Position numbers and translations under genes: made by a program. DNA of 64,000 nucleotides, taken from Diadema setosum (taxonomy: Eukaryota; Echinodermata; Echinoidea; Diadematoida; Diadematidae). This document shows, in pieces, positions 60,128 to 64,000 of this stretch. Where the stretch lies: positions 34,945,546 to 35,009,545 of the forward strand of contig CM067068.1 of the NCBI GenBank assembly GCA_033980235.1. The letters run 5' to 3'. The stretch's first letter is position 1. Every line of letters starts with the position of its first letter. Under the pieces are notes generated by a model, which saw only the letters and a list, made by a program, of their open reading frames with translations, made no database searches and was not told the origin of the DNA.

Positions 60128-61814
60128 CAAGTGATCCTCGGCACGTACAAATAAAACATGACAATTAAGTGTTTATAACCATCCTGGCATTAACAGTGGC
60201 CTTTTAAAACATGACCTTTGACCATTATTTACATAACCAATATGACTCCTTCTAATCTTGCTATTACAATGATCAGTTCAGAGATCTCTTACAGCTATAT
60301 ACAAGCCTGTGAGATTTACCAGCATTAAAACCAATGAAGCCTCCGATACAAAACAAGGGATATAGAGCAAGTGAGTCTGTTTACATGAGAATGTGATTTA
60401 TCCTGGACGAAAGTGATACCTCAATTAAAGAGAAAAGGGCAAAAGAAAAATGGGCCAAACGTACGGCTCCAGCGAAAGAGACATCGCCTTTAACCATGTA
60501 ACTATAGGTCTCCTCTAACTAAGAGTACACTTTGAACGTAAGCTTATACGTGGATGATAATTTATGACGATCTCACGTGATCGACACACATTCAAAGGGG
60601 ACAGTTAGAAGTGGAAGGAGTGCTTAATCGTTTCATTAATTCCTAATCAATGACACCCCTACTAGAGGCATATCATAATTTCTCACCTAAAATCAATGGT
60701 CTATAGGACTCAGGCACCATTACTTGTATCGTGCATAAACTTTGGTTTTTAAGCTTTGAGTGAAACGTGTAATAACATAATTCTGTAATTCCATCGGCAG
60801 TGATTGATATAATAAAGAAGAAAGATATATCACCGTATTGAACGCTTAGAACCTAACGGGGGGGGGGGGGTATTATAGCATGATACTCGGTTCTTTACTG
60901 CCCACATGCCAACAACATCCATCACCCACGGCTACGCATAGCGAAACAGCCATGGCGAAAATAAAACTTTGTTTTCTCGTAGGGAGAATGACACAGAACC
61001 TCGTCAAACACACTTTTATTGGCAGGGATGGACATGAAAAAGTTCATTACTAATACTAAACAGCGTATGCATTCCATTCGTGTGGCGCGAGATACCTCTG
61101 TAGCAACATAAAGCCTGTCTTCAACTCCGTTGGTCGAACAATGAAAACCTGAAATTTCAAAGATATGAGCGAGACGCTATATACACCTGGCCTAGAGTTA
61201 ATTTATTCAGTTCTCATTCCTACCTCCAGTTGGGTTATGTTATTGTAATCATTCCCATCTGCAGTATAACAAAACCAAAGTGAGGGAAAGGGGGAGAGAA
61301 AAACGAGAGGTGGCAAAAGGAAAACTGGAAGCACAACTGCAATCCATATCATTGCGTGTGACAAGTGAAGCAAATGTATTAGTTGTTATAGCAGTGTTTT
61401 ATAAGCATAAACTGGCAAATAGACAGACCATGTCAAATATAAAAAACATCAATTTAATGTAAGAGAAGATGGTAAACAAGATGCATTGAAACTGTAACTA
61501 AATCGCTGTTTTTCTATTCGGTCACGGAACGTCCAACTTTATATTCAACAAAAAAAAAATGGTAGGGGAAAGAAACAAATTTAGATATAACATTCTTGAA
61601 TTAAAAACAAGAAAAAGAAAATGCCCACGTCAGGATTAAAAAAAAAAAAACAACGCCTCACGAACATGCATTATATTCTAGATGGGAATACGGTCTTGAT
61701 GCAAAGGTCCAATGATTGTCTCATTACTTTAAAAGCAATCTATGGTTCCCTTACCATCACCAGTACCACACCACAATGACGTCTCTAAAATCAATGGTAG
61801 CACATTTATCATTG

Positions 61815-61933
61815 TGTGCACATGCAATGTAATGTATATCAACGCAGGGCTCCCTTGTAAAGCAGGCCTTTGTGGCACTGAATGGGACTACCCTGCTTTT
61901 AAAGAAGACTTAATAAATAAATAAATAAATAAA
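61815..61933 (+). mobile_element. 5'-truncated LINE 3' end with 7-bp target duplication
   Basis: ATCATTG is duplicated at 61808-61814 and 61934-61940 and is single in module C copies 1 and 3. The insert ends in (TAAA)n-type repeats, preceded by GGCACTGAATGGGACTACCCTG-like sequence of the kind found just before the tail of CR1/L2-group LINEs. Only the last ~119 bp were inserted, as is usual for 5'-truncated retroposition. Confidence 0.75.
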
Positions 61934-62646
61934 ATCATTGCATCGTGCATTAACTCCCTTTTCCTAAACTACCAGTAGAACGTGTCATATTATATTGTGT
62001 ATTTCGATCAGTAGTGACTGACTTTAAAGAAGAAAGATAATGCAAAAAAATTGAACGCTTACCACATTGCTTATAGGGCTATTCCAGTTTGGTACAGATC
62101 TGTTCTATTCTCCCAGATGCCAACAACATATGTCACCTTTGGCTGAACTAGTGAAACAACCATGACGAAAATAAACGACAGAGAACCCCGTCATAATCAC
62201 TACACTTGGAAAGGTGTTGCCCGAAATTCCTCATTATGAAGCAATATCACGTCACTTCCTTCCCTGCCTGTCTTTAACTCCGTCATTTGGTCAAACAATG
62301 ACAACCTGGAATTCCAAAGAGATAAGCGAGACGCCATGCACCTGGACTAGAGTTAATTAATTCAGTTCCCATTCCTGTTAATTATGTAAACGTACACGTT
62401 CCTAAATATCCTGCTACATATAACAAGAACAAATGAAGAGAAAAGGAAAGAGAAAACGAATGGTGGCAAGCGGGGTACTGTTTTAATTCAAGGGGCAATT
62501 TACAACATTACGTGTGACGAAATTAATGAAGCAAACCCAACCTCCAAACTCCAATACAAAACAAGGGAAATAGAGTAGCTGTGTTCATGACATCAGAGTG
62601 AAGCTGAACTGCAGAAAAAAAAAAAGAAAACAAATAAAAGGAAAAA

Positions 62647-62738
62647 ATCCTGCGGGACTCGATTAACTTCTCTCCTTCCGGTCGGGCATTATAAACACGC
62701 AGCGTGATAAGCAAATCTGCCACACGGAAGATCCGAAG
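62647..62738 (-). pseudogene. tRNA-like cassette d4
   Basis: As d1, with one further change (CTTATCACGC) in the D-arm/anticodon junction. Confidence 0.45.
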
Positions 62739-63487
62739 ATCTTGTGCGAAACTTAAATATATCTATGTATGCTATACATTGATATTCAGTTTTTTGGCTA
62801 TATACGTCAAGTGACTGATAGCGCTATTCAACTTCCCACGAGTGGCCGCGTGGATTCGATCAATATACAGTTACAAAGATAAATCGGGAATCGTTTCAAC
62901 CAGATTCCATTCTCATTTTCAGTGATCGACAACGAAAATAATGTTCAGTAGCGACTTGAAGTAATATTGAGAAATGTTCGTGAAGTCCAATTCTTTATAC
63001 AGTCCTACATAATTCAGATGAAATTGTTTCTGTCATGCAACTAATTGAAAATTTCGTTTGGTGTCGGCGTGTCCAAGCAAGTTGATTGGAAAGGATATGT
63101 GAATGAATATTTACCAATAGGTCTTTATATTGCAAAAAAAAAACAAACAAACAACAACAACAAAAAATCAAACATGGCCATGCGGTCTTTTAAGAGTCAT
63201 CTTCACTTTAACATTTGTAATTTCAAGTCCAAGTTGCCTGTCAAAGCAATGTGGTCTCAAACACAAAACAAAGGGATATTGTGTGTGTGTGTGTTTGTGT
63301 TTGTGTGTGTGTGTACGTTTACATAAAAACGTGATTTCTACATGGACGAAGGTGAATACTCCATGAAAGGAAAAAAGCAAAAGATATAAGTATTTTGTTT
63401 CGTGCTCTTATGGGGTTCGAACCCGTACGTGTGCAACCTCACGTCTCTTGTGACGTCGCCTTTATCCTCTCGGCCATGTACGTCTTG
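62739..63487. repeat. Array module a', copy 4
   Basis: Has a CAAACAAACAACAACAAC expansion at about 63142-63166 and a shorter, interrupted TG tract at about 63281-63315. Confidence 0.65.
63402..63487 (-). pseudogene. tRNA-like cassette a8
   Basis: Same as a6 in A-box, stem and loop, with TATGGGG beside the B-box as in a3. Confidence 0.55.
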
Positions 63488-63544
63488 ACGAGAAAATATG
63501 AGGAACGTAAGCTTATATGTGAAAGATGATTCAGGAATCGTTTG

Positions 63545-64000
63545 GTCCACATTCCATTCTCATTTTCAGTTTTTAGCTGCAAAATTATCAACCTGATGAG
63601 ATTTGAAAAAATAAAATGCATGATTACTGCAGCTTATTGTCTGAGCTACCACATACTTACGTTTCAGAGGAAATGGAGCAAAATCAGCTGAAATAAAGGT
63701 GCTTAAACGTTGTCAAGTCAATGCATGGTTTAAAAAAAAAAATCACCTTCCATAGACATAACACGTCAACTTGTCTGATTTTGAGTCTTTACCTTTAATC
63801 ACAATTTGAAGTATGATGGTAAGTCTTCTCGAACTAAGAGTGTGTAACGTATAGGCCTACCTTCTACGTGAAAGGTGAATCATGACGATCACCCGTGACT
63901 GACACATCTTCAAAGGGATCAGTTATTAGAAGTGGAAGCCCTCGTGCCAAGATAATATTGTCTCAGCAATTCCAAAGCAATGATACCCTTACATTAATTT
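63545..64000. repeat. Array module B, copy 5, with R-head, cut by window end
   Basis: R-head plus the first ~190 bp of module B. A GGCCTAC insertion lies near 63853. The unit continues past the window. Confidence 0.7.

Larger units (their letters stand above)
60128..62738. repeat. Array module C, copy 4, with LINE-tail insertion
   Basis: Very close to copy 1. G run of 13 at 60858-60870. Interrupted at 61814 by a 119-bp retroposed fragment; ends in cassette d4. Confidence 0.75.
16638..64000. repeat. Higher-order tandem array of composite tRNA-like-rich units
   Basis: Almost all of this 47 kb is made of six recurring modules in a fixed direct order. A boundary hairpin is followed by module A or by a GC-rich TIR element plus module C, then a', B, B2 and R, and the next hairpin. 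Hairpins mark boundaries at 16649, 23382, 30801, 49066, 57300 and 59290, with a variant junction at 18644. Unit lengths after removing later insertions are ~2.0, ~4.7, ~7.4, ~7.6, ~7.5 and ~2.0 kb, then an incomplete unit. Paralogous modules look ~90-97% alike by eye. No protein gene lies in it. The right end is outside the window. Confidence 0.88.

Overview
The window looks like non-genic, repeat-dominated nuclear DNA of a marine invertebrate, most likely a deuterostome and perhaps an echinoderm. That guess is inference. It rests on a SURL/Mag-like Ty3/gypsy element with a tRNA-Ser-type primer site, scattered TAGGCCTAC words, GGTCAAAGGTCA-rich TIR elements, and many SSRs and palindromic MITE-like elements. 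I found no host protein gene that I can support. The only convincing coding sequences are the two halves of one Ty3/gypsy Gag-Pol (2560-7022); a decayed LINE reverse transcriptase lies at 14036-14512.

Layout. 1-2549: AT-rich DNA, then a 0.8-kb array of palindromic GTACTGCAGTAC words, then what is probably the remaining 3' part of a gypsy 5' LTR. 2550-7022: the gypsy element; its pol frame is cut by a 584-bp GC-rich TIR element (M1) with a TAA target duplication. 7023-16637: mostly unremarkable AT-rich DNA with two families of ~70-80-bp diverged tandem repeats, microsatellites, two or three small TIR elements, a 1.07-kb TIR element filled with ~158-bp repeats that each carry a perfect DR1 nuclear-receptor-type site, and the LINE remnant.

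16638-64000: a higher-order tandem array. The full repeat is about 7.4-7.6 kb once later insertions are subtracted. Its order is: boundary hairpin, then module A or a GC-rich TIR element plus module C, then a' with a Leu/Ser-type tRNA-like cassette, module B, module B2 and module R, then the next hairpin. Shortened units of ~2.0 and ~4.7 kb lack some modules. At least 20 tRNA-like sequences with Pol III A/B-box-like motifs followed by T-runs occur in the array, all on the minus strand. Module R carries repeated TGACGTCA palindromes.

The array has later insertions whose exact edges can be read against empty paralogous copies. These are a 10.64-kb piggyBac-like insertion (TTAA duplication, 13-bp TIR, no transposase, three tandem ~3-kb units inside) at 37476-48116; a second GC-rich TIR insertion (M2) at 18855; a 775-bp palindromic TIR element at 54844 (AAT duplication); and a 119-bp 5'-truncated LINE tail at 61815 (7-bp duplication). 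Three further GC-rich TIR copies (M3-M5) sit at one equivalent site in three units, so that insertion predates array amplification.

The most unusual items are the array of tRNA-like cassettes and the very large piggyBac-type insertion with its concentric palindrome.
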